Assembly: GCA_947846985.1 (NCBI GenBank) | Contig: CANTUZ010000011.1 | Location: forward strand, 29,507,589-29,571,588 | Direction of reading: 5' to 3' | Length of the DNA: 64,000 nt | From: Fratercula arctica | Lineage: Eukaryota > Chordata > Aves > Charadriiformes > Alcidae | In this document: one piece after another, positions 25,101 to 37,900 of the stretch | How positions within the stretch are numbered: position 1 is the stretch's first letter | Layout: every line of letters begins with the position of its first letter | The notes under the pieces: model-generated | The model's input: the letters and a program-made list of their open reading frames with translations, nothing else | Told to the model about the DNA's origin: nothing | Database searches by the model: none | Translations under genes and position numbers: made by a program

Positions 25101-28100
25101 TTGCCAAAAATCTAAGAATGTGAGAGTTAAACTCAACTCTTAAGATGAGAAACGACCAAAACAGCCGTTGCTTTGTAGTCCTTGTATTTTGCACAGGAAG
25201 AAATATCTCCAAACAATAAACTTATGTAGATAGCAGCAGCAAAATTAAGTTAAAGGCTTCCTTAATAGCTGTGGATGATACCAAGTTTGAAAGTGTTACA
25301 AAGATGCTGGAAGTCCTCTTTCTGGTGCAGTTTGTAAAATCTGCTGCCTCCTACTAAAACATTTTAAATGGAAGACTTTACCACAAGTGAAAGATGAATT
25401 AATCAATTTAAGCCTAAGGCAAGACAAGGTATATGTCAAGTTACGAGTTTTTGGTGAAAAGCTGTCTGCTGCTGTGGTTGATGTGTGCAAGTTGCATAGC
25501 AAGCTATGCAATGAAATTGAAAACTTAGGAATAAATACGTGTCTGGTGTTGAAAAGTGAATGAAACAGACCTGTACTGCCACTGACTGCTCCCAGAAAAG
25601 ACTTTTTCTTGTAGATATGAAAAATTAATGAGAAACAGGCGACAACTTCAGCATCACATTATACTGAAGGAAACTGCTACCTGTAGCTTTTTCATAATTG
25701 GAAAACCAAAAGAGCTATCCAGAAATCAATAAAATGGTTCTTGTTTCTTTGAGGGTTTAACATTTGCAGTTGTGTGTAGTGTTCAACTGTATCCATGCTT
25801 ATTTTTTGACATATGGATGGACCAGTGTGCTTTTAGAAGAATTCTTTCGAATGCGTGCCATGCAAGTGAAGGCCTGAAAATAACCAGTAAGTGAGCTGAG
25901 AATCCAAACACCCTGGTGGCATCCGTATTCAGCGATATATAAGCTGAAGAACTGTTGCAGAATTCTGTGTTTTAGAAGAGTTTGTCCTGCCCGTGCTACA
26001 ACTAATGGCTGTAGCTAAATGTAGATCCTGACCAAGGCAGATGTCTGATTTTGTGAGTTGACAATACGTAGCTTCTTAGTTGTTCAGCTGTAAAATGTTT
26101 GAAATTTGGTGCCTTCTTCATGTGAACCGTTATTAACTAGGAGCATTCACAGGTCTGCCATTAGATGGGTTAGTGGAATCCATTCATCAAATAATAAATA
26201 CGGGACGTAAAGGATGGTTGCAATTCCACAGTGTTGGATATGGTAGAAGAGTTTGGACAGATACAAGTAGGACTTGCAAGGGTTTGCTGGGTTTTGATTT
26301 CAAAGCCTGAAGAGTAAAAAATTATTTCAAAAGTAGCTTTGTAACTCAGGCATGAATCTTATACCAAAGGGAAAGCAGCAAGCTCTCAGTGTAGAACTGC
26401 TTCAGCATTTTCTGCCAGTTCCAGTGTTTTCTAGAAGTCATCATCACAGCTGCAGCCATAAGAGGAAATCAGTGATATTGGATTTGCTGAGGTCCTGGTA
26501 ATCAAAACCTAGCAGGTAGTAATAGAGGCAGGCCATGATGGTGATTAACTGGACCACAGTTGTTTTGCAGGAAGGGAAATTTTATGGGAACTTGAAGCCC
26601 AGGCCAGAAAATAACTGAGATGATGACATTGAATAAGTGCTCATTGTAAATAAGGGCAAAAAACAATGGCCCGTTTGAGGCATAACGGTTTAGACTAAGA
26701 ATCCAAACATCCTTGTGACTGTGATATGTCACGTCCTCGGTCTTGTCTTGACAATTTGTGCTAAAGGATGATGTTGAATAAGCTGCCTTTGAAACACCAC
26801 TGCAGTGAGCTTTCTCTACCCCAAGTAGCCTGTCCTTCAAGGAAAAGAATACAGAATCGCAAACACAGGACATGAGCAAAGGCATTACCGGTTTGGATCA
26901 GAATTGTCATCTCTGCTACCATTATATCTCTGACAGTAACCTTTAACAGATGACCACTTAAAAAGAGAAAGGTTAAAGAAACCCCATAAAAGGCAGTTAC
27001 AAACCAAAAATAAAAAAATCTTATTCATATTTCCAGAAATATATTTTTAATTTACTAAAACTTTGTATTGACTTTTTAACGATAAAATCCATATGCTTGG
27101 AGTGGTTAAAGGTCATTGTAAAAGTCAATCTGAGAATATAATTTCAATAGCAATGACTTCTTTTAAATTGTTTTATATATTCTCTGTGCTTCTGATAGTG
27201 GTGACTGTAAAAGAATGTTCTCTTTATGTGAACAAGTAAATATATTCATTGCATAAGGATTAATGAAATACAAGTGTAGCTGTGTTGATTGCTCTGTGAA
27301 GTACCACACCTGTTTGCATTGGAATCCACTGCAAAACAGTTTTGCATGAGATTTTTCGTAATCTCTCTGTCACTGAATATTTGAAAACATATAGAAAAAT
27401 GAAGAATTTTGGACATGTATTTAGGTGCTTTGTTATCCAGACTTCCTTATTTGGACTTTGAGCAGGTGTTGGGTGTTTGACAGGATGAATAAAACACTAC
27501 CATGTACATTAATCTCACTGCTCTACTTGAGCAGAGGAATACATGCACAGCTGAAAAAGTGCAGGAACTGGTAGATTGGATCATTTCAATATTGCTGTAT
27601 TATTGCTCCTTCTTATTTTTGTCTGCTCTGTCCAGTTAATTTGCTTTCTTTGGCCCACTGGCTGTATGACTCCTCACCTTTCTAGAGAACTTGTACGTAT
27701 TTTAAATGAAACCTTGAGACATTCACTGCTAGATATCTGCCAAAATGAACACTGGCCCTTTCGTTCTGCGTTTTGCTTTCTGAATCCGACCTGTCTTGGT
27801 CTTAATCCATGACAATGCTTTTTCTTCCACATCAAGTTACTATTCTGATAATCTCTTGCAAAGGAACCTTTACAAATGCTTGTGTATTTTAATTATTATG
27901 CATGAGTAGCCATAACTTGCTGACACAGTTCATTCTTTAATTTTGAACTCCAAAGCCTCTTGATACATTGTTAATCAAATATTTGGGGTTTGTCATCCGG
28001 CTAGTTGAAAAATCAAGAAATGGAGACTGCAAAGTATTTGAGTATTTACGAGAAAAGTGTAATGGTTGTTTCAACAAGGATCTGTCACACTTTTCCAGTG

Positions 28101-29261
28101 CTTCTCATTTCTGATTTGCATCAATTTTGTCTGCAGCAATGCGTTGCCTGGAGTTGCGATTGGTAATCATCGTGTTTCTGTGATAGCTTTGATCATGTGC
28201 TCACAGAGGATTTTGTGAACAATCTATCTAATTCCGTATGATCAGAATAATCCCAAATGAAAGGAGTGCTACAGTAATCACTGTTCCATTTACCGTGGCT
28301 TTAATTTGTAGAAATTTTTTTAAAGTATATATTCTTCTTTATGCAGTTTCAATAGCGTTTCACTCTTGGGTTTGGAACAAAGAAGAGAGTTTGCAACTCT
28401 AAAAGGGAGAGTATTTTTCTGCATTGATATGAGCAACAATTTTCACTCTGTTTCAGGCGTTTATGGTGAGAAGGAATTATAGGCAGTGGAACAGATTTAA
28501 AAACAAAGAAATTTTTTTGGACTCAATGAAAGTCCTTGGAGATTCAGATATGCTTCTAATTTGGATCAAAACTGGAACTGTTCTGAAGTTTGTAGAGCAA
28601 AGAGATTTTCTTGATACTTTACTGTTGATACTTCTTAAATTTTTAATCCAAGTTGTGTGTAATTCTGAAAAGAATCAATGTTCCAGCAAACACCAGGTAA
28701 CAGCCTGTTGGTTTTTCTGTTAGGTACGATATAGGACTTTTTGGGTGTCTTGAAGCAAAGTTTTGAAACATTGCCCAGTTGTTTGTGGAAAGAATTAAAT
28801 TCATAGGCTCAAGTCAAGGGACTAATTCAAAAGAGTTTGCCAGTCTGCAACTGGCAGAGGATTATAAATGACCATATCTGTCAGCTGCAGACACTGAAGA
28901 CAAACGACAGAGTGAAACTTTGATAATGAATGTATTATTACCTGTTGTTATTCAAGAATCATTCAGTCGACTGCATGGATTATAAAGTTAAATTATTTCT
29001 CCTTCTTTCCCACTCCTCTTTCCATCACACCAAGGAAAACCAGTTTGCAATACTGTAGATGGCTTACAGGTATCTAAACTATGTCGTTGATTTTTAAGTT
29101 CCTGTATTAGACTTCTGGAGCAATATTGTATTAAGTCTGTAAGAAATTGGTGTTTTGTTATTTCAAGGGTTAACTATAATGAAACAGAGGGTTTAGAAAG
29201 GAGTGGCATCGTGCTATTCTAGTCTAGGACTTGGCACATCTTTTGTGTTGTTAATAGTTTG

Positions 29262-29330
29262 TGTTGTGTTTTTTTGGTTTGGGGGTTTTTTTGGGGTTTT
29301 TTTTGGGTTTTTTTGTTTGTTTTTTTTTTA
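29262..29330 (+). repeat. G/T-only low-complexity tract with regularly spaced G runs
   Basis: The tract contains GG at 29276, G5 at 29281, G4 at 29293 and G3 at 29305, separated by 3 to 8 T's and then followed by T-rich DNA. The + strand could in principle fold as a two- to three-layer G-quadruplex. Confidence 0.85.
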
Positions 29331-30358
29331 GTAGCAGAAGGTTTTTTTGTCTGTCAAAGATGTCACTTGTGCAATATGCCTGCGTATTACTTTTATTCTA
29401 TTTGAATGTAATGAGCTTGTAAAGATCTTGTAAATTTACTTTTCCCATTTAAGTGGAGACAAAAAGCATACAAACGCTGCCATTATATTCAAAACCATAT
29501 TCAAGCAGCGGATTACATTTCTGGTCTATTTTGGATTAATATAACATTCCTACAAAGAATTTAATCTTTTAACATAAGCAACATAGTTTACTCTGTCTTT
29601 ATATTGACTCCTAATTGTTGCATTTGAGAAGATGAAAATAAGGTTTTACAGGAAGTGTAATCATACAGTCTTTCAGATCTAAACATCTGCTTACATGGAA
29701 AGGAAACTATTCTTGCACATTATTTGAGCCTGTGAAATTAAATAAGCTCTAGTGGATATTTTTTTTATATCTGAAACTCAGCCTTTATGTTTTCAAAACA
29801 AGACAGGATTTCAAGCAGTTAATACCAATGACAACTTTTCACAGTTTAAGAGTTACCTTATTTTTACAGAATTAGTCTTAACCCATGGCCTTTAACATTT
29901 TACCCACTCATGCAGGCATTTTTCAGTTAATAAGAGGGCTGGCATCTTAGCAATGAATATAGATAGGGAAGCCTGCAATTAATAGATAACCAGAAACAAT
30001 AGTTTTAATAGCCCGCGATTGAGCTTATTTAATATGTAAGGAGATTTTCTCACTTAAAACAAAGCATCAGTGAATGTGTGCGAGATTACCAGCATGCATC
30101 AGGGGTACGCCATTGTCTGGACTGAAAAGAGCTGCACATCTGTAGATAGTTGATAATTCAGATAATTATTCATTTATGTGTAACTGACTATTTCATAATA
30201 AGAGAGGGGTACAAGTTTGGGTTTTTATTTGTCTGAATTAGATAGGGAAATGATTAATTACAGAGCTGTATTTCGTGTCAAGTTGTGAATAAATATGTTT
30301 AGCATTCGTATGGTTGTTTACAAACAGGAAACCCACACCGCTTGCCAACAGTTTGATT

Positions 30359-30374
30359 AAAAAAAAAAAAAAAA
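30359..30374 (+). repeat. A16 homopolymer
   Basis: A run of A's following TTTGATT and ending in TCATTC. Confidence 0.85.
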
Positions 30375-30816
30375 TCATTCAATTCATCACTAATTCTCTG
30401 TAGGAAAGATCTTTACGTTTGTGTAGTTTGGCATATTGTAATTAAATTCTTTTAAAACATTTTAATTAGGCACAATAAACCAGAGTCCTTTTGTTTGCTC
30501 TTTGTAAACGCCGTAAGGTGTCGCGGAGGTGAGAGCTGTCGAGCGTCCTGCGGGGTATCTTGCGTTTGAAAAGCACTCAGCTTGAGTTGTGTATGTGTGT
30601 CCACTGAATTGGTAGATGGCCTTATCAAATCAAACAAATTCAAGAAACAGTTCTTCAATTAAAGTTCTTCAACTATGTGTTGGTGCCCTAAAGACCAAAT
30701 GTGTGGGAGGGTACTTTGGACTGACGACTCTCGGGAGTATTTCCGATGCTTTCCACCCAAAAAAGAAGGGCCTTCTGGAAGAGGACCTTGTTGCAAATGT
30801 GTTTGGTTTGCCCATT

Positions 30817-30854
30817 GTTTTTGTTTGTTTTTTGTTTTTTTTTTTTTTTCTTCC
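30817..30854 (+). repeat. T-rich tract with TTTG units and a long T run
   Basis: Three (T)nG units followed by a T16 run ending in CTTCC. Confidence 0.85.
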
Positions 30855-31642
30855 AAGCACCACTGAGTTCCCATCCCTTTCAGAGGACCTGAATAAGGTC
30901 TTCTGGGCGGAACTCCATGTGTCATCTGCTCGCTTCCCAGAGCTATGACCTGTCTCTTTCAGGCCAGCGCCATGAGAATATGCCACACGTCGCCGTGCTG
31001 GGGGGCTGCAAGTGCCTGTGTCCCTTTAAAGTGCTCTCCTGTGGAGGGGAATTGTAGCACTAAAGTGGCAACTAAAGTGAATTAAAAGGCAATTGCTCGA
31101 AGCCCATGTGGATTCGCTTTCAGGGCTGGTGTATTAGTTCGCAGTGGAACCACTGCCACTTTGCAGCTGCTGGATTAGGTTAATTGCTGTTACAGTACAG
31201 CATCGTACTGTTGTTACTGATAGTATTTCTCCTTTTATATTGGCTCTTGATGGACAAGGACTTCATTTTGCCAGACAGTAGATCAACGCAGCATGAACCA
31301 AGTCTGTAATTCAAAGAGCTGACAGTCCTAGGGTATGACTTCGCATTACAGCTAAGTCATATTAGGGGAAAAGGTAAGATCTTGCTCCTCTCTCCTTCCA
31401 TTCATGCTGTAATGGGATGAAAGCCATTACAGAAACCTGTGCCCTGAGGTTCCAGTAGGATCCAAGATGGAAAATGGAGACTGAGAGCTGCAGCCAGAGT
31501 AGTTTCAGGTTGCCAAGAGTCTTACCTTTGCCAGCTCGTGAGGTTTTTGGGAGGTTGTAGATGTCATGACTAAAAGGTGTCAGTGGAGTGGCACCGTGGA
31601 ATCTTAATGTAAAGCTTCTTTCAGACATGAGAAAGTGCATTA

Positions 31643-31670
31643 AGATGACTTTTTAAAGATGACTTTTTAA
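31643..31670 (+). repeat. 14-bp tandem duplication
   Basis: AGATGACTTTTTAA occurs twice in direct succession without mismatch. Confidence 0.95.
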
Positions 31671-32476
31671 GTGGTGGCTGCCATCAGCTGGCAGGACAGA
31701 ATGTAGGCAGGAACCTACCCTGTTGATGCATGAAAAGAGAGGGTGGGAATGAGATTATGGTGGCCATTAAGGGCCTTGAAAGAGAAGGCAAGGCTTTCCT
31801 GGTTAATCAGCACTACTGTGGCAGACTGTGGCTCAGCGTGAAATACCCACTTGGAAATGTTTTTATGTAATCTCTCTTTCAAATTCTCTTTAGCTACTAC
31901 TGTGCTTAAGTACTTAAAAAGTAATTAACAAAAACTACACGCAATACATATATTAAATTGTTTCTGCCTGCATTAATTTCCTTGCTTATAACCGTTTGTA
32001 TTGTTTTCTTTTGAAATACAGGCTTTGAATTCGCTTTTATTTTTACAGCTTAGCCCAGATCACGATTGGTTCCAGGTACTGTGTGTATCTGAGAACAAGG
32101 TGTGTTTCTCAGGTGATGAAATACATTGTGACAATGGGAAATTTTTCCTTTCTGTGTATCATCCAGCAGTGAAATAAAAAAAAAAAAAATCACCACAAGA
32201 AGATATAAACCTGTACTTTCACTTTTATGCTACCAGTTTGTACAATAAATAATCTGCTTTGGATGTACTTGCTTATCTGATTTTGAGATCAAAAGGTGTG
32301 AGATAGTGCTGGACTTAGCCGTTTGCTTGGCATTATATATTACGATTGAGTTTTGCACTGTGCTAAGGTTCTGAAGCAGTTTTTGTTTGGGAGTTGACTC
32401 TTTATGTGTATCTTTAGATTCCTACACCAAGGAGCTACTGTTAAATTGCCAGTAGACTACGGTGAAGTAGGGTTTG

Positions 32477-32570
32477 ATATATTAAAGCTGTAAACTAATT
32501 GAAGTAGGTGCTTAATATATTAGAACTGTAAATTAGAGTAGGAGCTTAATTTAGGAGAGTGGGTGCCTTA
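32477..32570 (+). repeat. Degenerate minisatellite, two to three units of about 35-38 bases
   Basis: ATATATTAAAGCTGTAAACT...GTAGGTGCTTA at 32477-32514 is followed directly by ATATATTAGAACTGTAAATT...GTAGGAGCTTA at 32515-32548. A weaker third partial unit (ATTTAGGAG...GGTGCCTTA) follows. Confidence 0.75.
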
Positions 32571-34624
32571 AGGCTGTACAAAGAGCAGATGCAACAGTTG
32601 TAGTGCTAAATGTCAGAACTTATCTCCTATTTTTTAAGAACGAATGCTTTAGGACAATATAACCTTGTAGTAGAAGCTTATCTCTCAAAACAAGGGGCCC
32701 AGGATTACTGAGGAATGCAGAGACTAGTAAAAGCTAACACTTTTGATGCGCCAGCAAGAATAAAGGAGTAGAGGCTTGCTGTTGACCCAGAAGTCAGAAC
32801 GATGAAGAGGAGTGGAGGAAGTAAACGACCACCAGATGGCTCTGAAGACCACTGAGAGACTGTAGTGCGTATGCGGGGGTGGGCAGTAATCTGTAATAAT
32901 GAGTTAATGAATAGGTGATCATTTCTTGGAAAACTAGTGCATGTGCATACATAGTATGTATTTAAATTGTACATCTGAATCCGTCCGCGCGCACATTAGG
33001 TGGAGCAGTCCCCTGTATGCCCAGCGATGCAATGAAGAATACCTGCCTAATAGTCACCAAGGCTATTGAGTCTTAACTTCGGCATTGCACTGCATCAACA
33101 GTATTGATCACTGCAGAAAATCTGAATTTAGAACAAGTCTGTTACTGAAGCCAAGTGACAGCTTTTGGCTGTGTGATAGATAGTTTTGTAACTGAATATT
33201 TGCTGGCTCTTTGCTTGTTTTCACCATGCTTAGTTACAAGTGTTATGACTGCATACGTTTGAGGCTCATTCTGACATTTTTTACCATTTAATGTGGGAGT
33301 TTTAAATCCTCATAAGACTTTCTAATTCTCATTGAAGTTAACAGGTATCTAGATTTTTTAGTAGGCTTAGAAAACTCAAAAAATTGCTCTCCTAGATACA
33401 TTTTCCTTGATCATACTGCAAAAACACTTGTGAAGCAAGGGAATACGGTTAACAGAGAGACCTACAATTCCATGTGCTGTTCTGTACAGAACTGGGTTGA
33501 GATACTAGCAGCAGGGTGTGATTTACATGTATCTCCTGTTAATTTTAATGTGTATGACTCCCCATGGCTGCCTGGAGCATCTCAACCTTGATTAATCTAA
33601 AGTTAAGTTCCTTTATGCTGGCTTATCTGTGATTGTTTTATGCTCACTCCATATGTTTCTAAATGGAGCTCTATAACTTCTTTCACAGTTCAGATTTGCT
33701 GATTATATCGCTTTGGGCTTGTGGTTAAAACATTCAGCTCTGTTTTTATTACAAGATGCTTCGATAAATGTGTGAAAAGTGGCTGGTAGATCATTATCGA
33801 ATAATTTCTGTGAGGCCGATTCCCTTTTTTAATACAGAAAATAGCTGAAAAAAGCTTAGTGAAAATGAAGATGATAGGTTAAATTAATAGGAGGAGTAAA
33901 GTGATATGACTGATTTGTACTTGTCAAAGAGTCAGGCCAATTTTTTTCCCTCTTGTTATAAGGAGAGAAAAAAAAAAGTTAAGTTGCAAGTAGCAAGACA
34001 ATCCAAAAAGTATGTAGAACCACTTTGTCAACTCCTGAGTCATCCTATTTTGCCATAATACAGTTCTTAGCATCCTATTTGAGGGGATGTTATTACTGGT
34101 CATTAATTTTTAAACTGTCACTTTTTTTTTTTTTTAGTTTAAATTACTTTATATAAACCTTGCAGAAGATAAAGATCATTATCCATCTTTCAGCAGTTCT
34201 GTTCTGAGCTGAATGTCTTTAATATATAATGCCGGCGTGGCCAGTCTTCAGAGGAGATGTTTCTGGCACAAAAGTTGTTGCTAACATTTAGGTGTTACCA
34301 AGTCCTGGTGGTCACCTGCTGCAGACTGGGAAAGCGTCTGAGCTCATGGGTAGGAATCTGCCCCACATCTCTGCAGGCTGGGTTTAGCAAGGTGGGAGGA
34401 AAGTGTCCTAATTGTACTTGTGCTGTCTTCCATCTGGGGTTTGGTACCTCCCAGGGAAGTAGATCTGGGTCTGTCTTGGTCTGGTCTTCTGTCTCCAGTA
34501 GTAGCCAAAAGCAGATTCCTAGAGAAGAACACGAGAAGTGGGCAGGTGTGTGAGGTTACATTCCTGATATATTCACTGCTTTCTAGTGATCTGTAATATC
34601 CTTGTATTTACCAGTCTTTGGTGG

Positions 34625-34990
34625 CTTTCCTTCCATGAATTTGTTACTCAGCTTGTGTAAGCTTTTGACATACTCAGTATCCTGTGGCAATGAGTTTCAC
34701 ACGATAACTTTATGCTGCATTTAAAAACAACAGTAAAATGACCCCTTTTGTATTTTCACCATCACTGACATCAAAAGAACTAAGGACTAAACAATAAAAA
34801 TACCTGGAAACAGGTACGAAATGGCTGTACCTTGTTCCTTTTTCTACTTGCAGTCTCTGATACGTATCCTTCTTCAGCTTTCCTTTTCTAAGATGAAAGT
34901 CCCAGTGTATTTAGTCTTTCTGTATACAAAACTCGTTCAGTATCTTTGTCACTCTTTGTACCTTTCTCAGTTTTACTATTTCTATTTTGA
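34625..34990 (-). mobile_element. Old CR1/L2-type LINE fragment, antisense
   Basis: On the + strand the order of words fits the reverse complement of an old sauropsid LINE 3' region: TCCATGAATTTGTTACTCAG, ATCCTGTGGCAATGAGTTTC, ATGACCCCTTTTGTAT, then TTTCTAAGATGAAAGTCCCA, TATTTAGTCTTTC and TGTACCTTTCTCAGTTTTAC. The AAGTCCCAGTGTATTTAGTC core is especially close to the family. Edges are approximate. Confidence 0.65.
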
Positions 34991-37900
34991 TTTACTTACG
35001 TGTTAATAGTTAGCTGATTTTTATGTGGTAGTTATTCGGAACTTAATGAGCACAGTAATTCAGGTTTTTGATGACTACAGTGTTACCATAAAAGAATGAG
35101 TTTTAATTATTTGGAGATTTCAGACGTGTATATGCAGTTCAGTACCCATGACAATGCATTTTTATACTTTAATTAAGCTTCTTGAAGTACAGAATTCCTT
35201 TTTAAAAGTTTCCATTGTCTCAGTAAGAAAAACAGCGTGACCTAGATAGGAGCTTCTGTAGCATTTCATTCTCTTCTGCAGGGGGAATACATGTCAGAGA
35301 GATTTCTCAGGTGACAAAACAGGAAGATGTCAAGTCTCTCTAGAGCACAAGAATAACTGTTCTTCATCTCTTTTCTCCCTTGTGATGGGTACGATCACTT
35401 AGTATTTTGATACTCTAGATAAATACAGTATTTATATTTCTAAGACTATTTCTGAAGAGGCAATAAAGATAGGTTTTGTTGACTGTTGGTTTCAGGAAAT
35501 AAATCCCTTGCCATGATGGCTTGAAAAGTGGTAGTTGGGCCTGTCCTTAAAACAACGTGTAGAGCTGAACACGTAATGATGTGAAAAAGAAATCACAGAT
35601 GACTGTGGTGCTGTGAAGTCTTACGGTGTCAGTCTTTCAACATGTGGAGTCTCCCTTAAAATTCCAGCTCCTTGATTCCTGTGCCTTCTATAAACAGAAG
35701 ATGAAATCTTCCTGTAAAGTGAGTTCCCAGCTTTCAATATGGGTAGAAAATGGAAGTCTGTTTTAAAGATTAAGAATTATTTTCTTCTTGTTCTCCTGAG
35801 TGGAAATACAAAGTCACAATGATTGACTTGCCTTTCTTTTTTTTGTCTTCCTGGGAATTAGCAATATTCATCAGACTCTTTGTTTGCTAACTTTGTATAC
35901 TTGGACGTTCCTTTAGGGCCTCATTTTTCTGCTTGTGGAAACAGGTTCTCGTGCTTCATTTACAAATCATTTTCAAGGTTATGTTACTATTTTTGAACCC
36001 TCGTTTTGTTTGGAACTTTTTTTGTTCATAATGTAAGAAAGTGTAAGCATCATGCATGTTCACAAAAAGACATTTTAATTTTGTACTTGAGATTTTTTTA
36101 TGGGCACAATTCTTACTGTTCAGACTGGGAGGTCTAAAAATTGCTAGACTAGAACAGACCTGACAAAACTTGTTTTGCGTTAAGTCATCGCTTTTGAAGT
36201 AGCCATTGCCAAATACTTGAGAGAAAAGTGTAGTAATGTTGCCATGAACAAATATCATTTCAGTAGCTTTTAGGACAAATTAGTTTTTACTGTTTCCACA
36301 TAGTGGATGACAGATGTTTGAGAACACAGGCATGAGATTTTGATACCTAGTAGATCTGTGGGTATTCTCATCAGCCATAGATGTGCCGTCTTGCAGAGTG
36401 GCTGTATTCACGCAAATCTTGCTGTCTCCCCAGACCTCTCCTGTTGGATTGGCTACTTTGATAGGATCCCATGCACCTTCTGGCAGCTACATAGGTATCA
36501 GATATGGAGGGACTCCAGAAACAAATACAAAACCAAATGGTTTAAAGTGACATGTTGAAGTGTTGTGCTTTGTCTGGAAATTTCACTGATGGTCCTCAAA
36601 CAATATTCACATCAAGATTTCAGATCTTAGTGTGTTTTGGGGTGGATTTTTGTTTTGGTTTTTCTGTTTACACTAAGGCATAGTCTGGCTGGACTTACGT
36701 GAAGATCAATGGCCAACAGGTAGAGAGAAGGCATGCCCTAAGATGTTTCCAAATTTATAAAACGTACATTTTTAACTGGCTGTTGAAATAACCATGATGA
36801 CTTGAACTAGTCATAAAATCAACATTTCTATTTAGTCAAGCCCTTCTGTGGATATTTGTGATCGTCGATCATTTAACGGTATTGGTTTTCGTAATTTGCC
36901 AAGTGTCTGTAACACACCCCGACGCACTCACCAGTGTAACTTACCATTGGAACAGTTCATCTGACAGCAGCCCACGCTGTGGATTGTGTTCTGCACCACA
37001 TCCATTTTGATCATCTACCTGTGTTCTCCAGGTACTCCATCTTTTGGGGAATATTGCATTTTTTAAGTTCAAATAGTTTAAAATCATTTGGCTTTTGCCT
37101 TTTAACTCATCATAAAGTATGATGAAACTGTACACAGATGCACCCCAGGGCACAGCATGTTGCTGAAATCACAGGAACACGTGCTACCTGTTGTATCACA
37201 TTGCTTAAATGATGATCGCATTATTACGTTATTTTTCAGAAAGCTGATTATTATTTAGCAAAAATGTGATTTGAACTTCAGACACGAAGAATGTTAGAGA
37301 AACTGTACTATGTGCCTTTGAGAAATTAATCTGAAGTGCAGAGGCAAATTTCAGCAAACATTGGATCATTTTTTATAGACTTTGCTGTAGCGGAAGAAGT
37401 ACTTGCAGTCATGCTACTGTATAAACTATCTTGATTGAGTGGGTTTGGAGGGTATCTATAACTTACTGTGCTAATATGGTACAGTCAAATAACATGAATT
37501 TCCTAAGTACTTCATGACCAGTGCTTACTGCATATGCCTACAAGGGGGTTGGTGTGGGTGCGTCTTTTTTTTGCTAGAATTAAATCCCCCAAATCAGACC
37601 TAAACATGCAACTACCCTTAGTTCTGGGTGCACAAAGAGGGAATGAAATTGAATCTGAAATGTCGCACTCTCATCTGACACACAGGAACTGATCATGTGT
37701 GTTTTTTCTGTCTTGCAATACGTGGTCACGGAGGTAGTCATCACCCCTTAATTTTATATTGGTCTGCATTCTGATCTGCTCATCCAGGGGCTTGATCTCC
37801 TTGAAGTTCAGATATTTAAATGATAGAACAGATTATGTACTTCTATTCCTTGTACCCATGATCTGATAGAAGAGTTATCCTCCCATATTGGCACCAAAAA

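Larger units (their letters stand above)
25101..34624. other. Intronic sequence with no recognised gene
   Basis: AT-rich intron with short open frames only. It includes a G/T tract at 29.3 kb, an AT-rich block with many TAAT words at 29.9-30.5 kb, a 14-bp duplication at 31.64 kb and a minisatellite at 32.5 kb. A 127-codon minus-strand frame at 26502-26885 resembles nothing known. Confidence 0.6.

Noticed and set aside
26502..26885. 127-codon minus-strand frame with hydrophobic stretches, briefly suggestive of a membrane protein
   Set aside because: No receptor motifs in order, no conserved residues that I could identify, and isolated within an intron.
36945..37040. Minus-strand segment ending in a perfect GTAAGT donor (CCAATG|GTAAGT) with an open frame, looking like an antisense exon
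   Set aside because: I found no pyrimidine tract plus AG acceptor at a sensible distance on the minus strand, and the peptide resembles nothing known.
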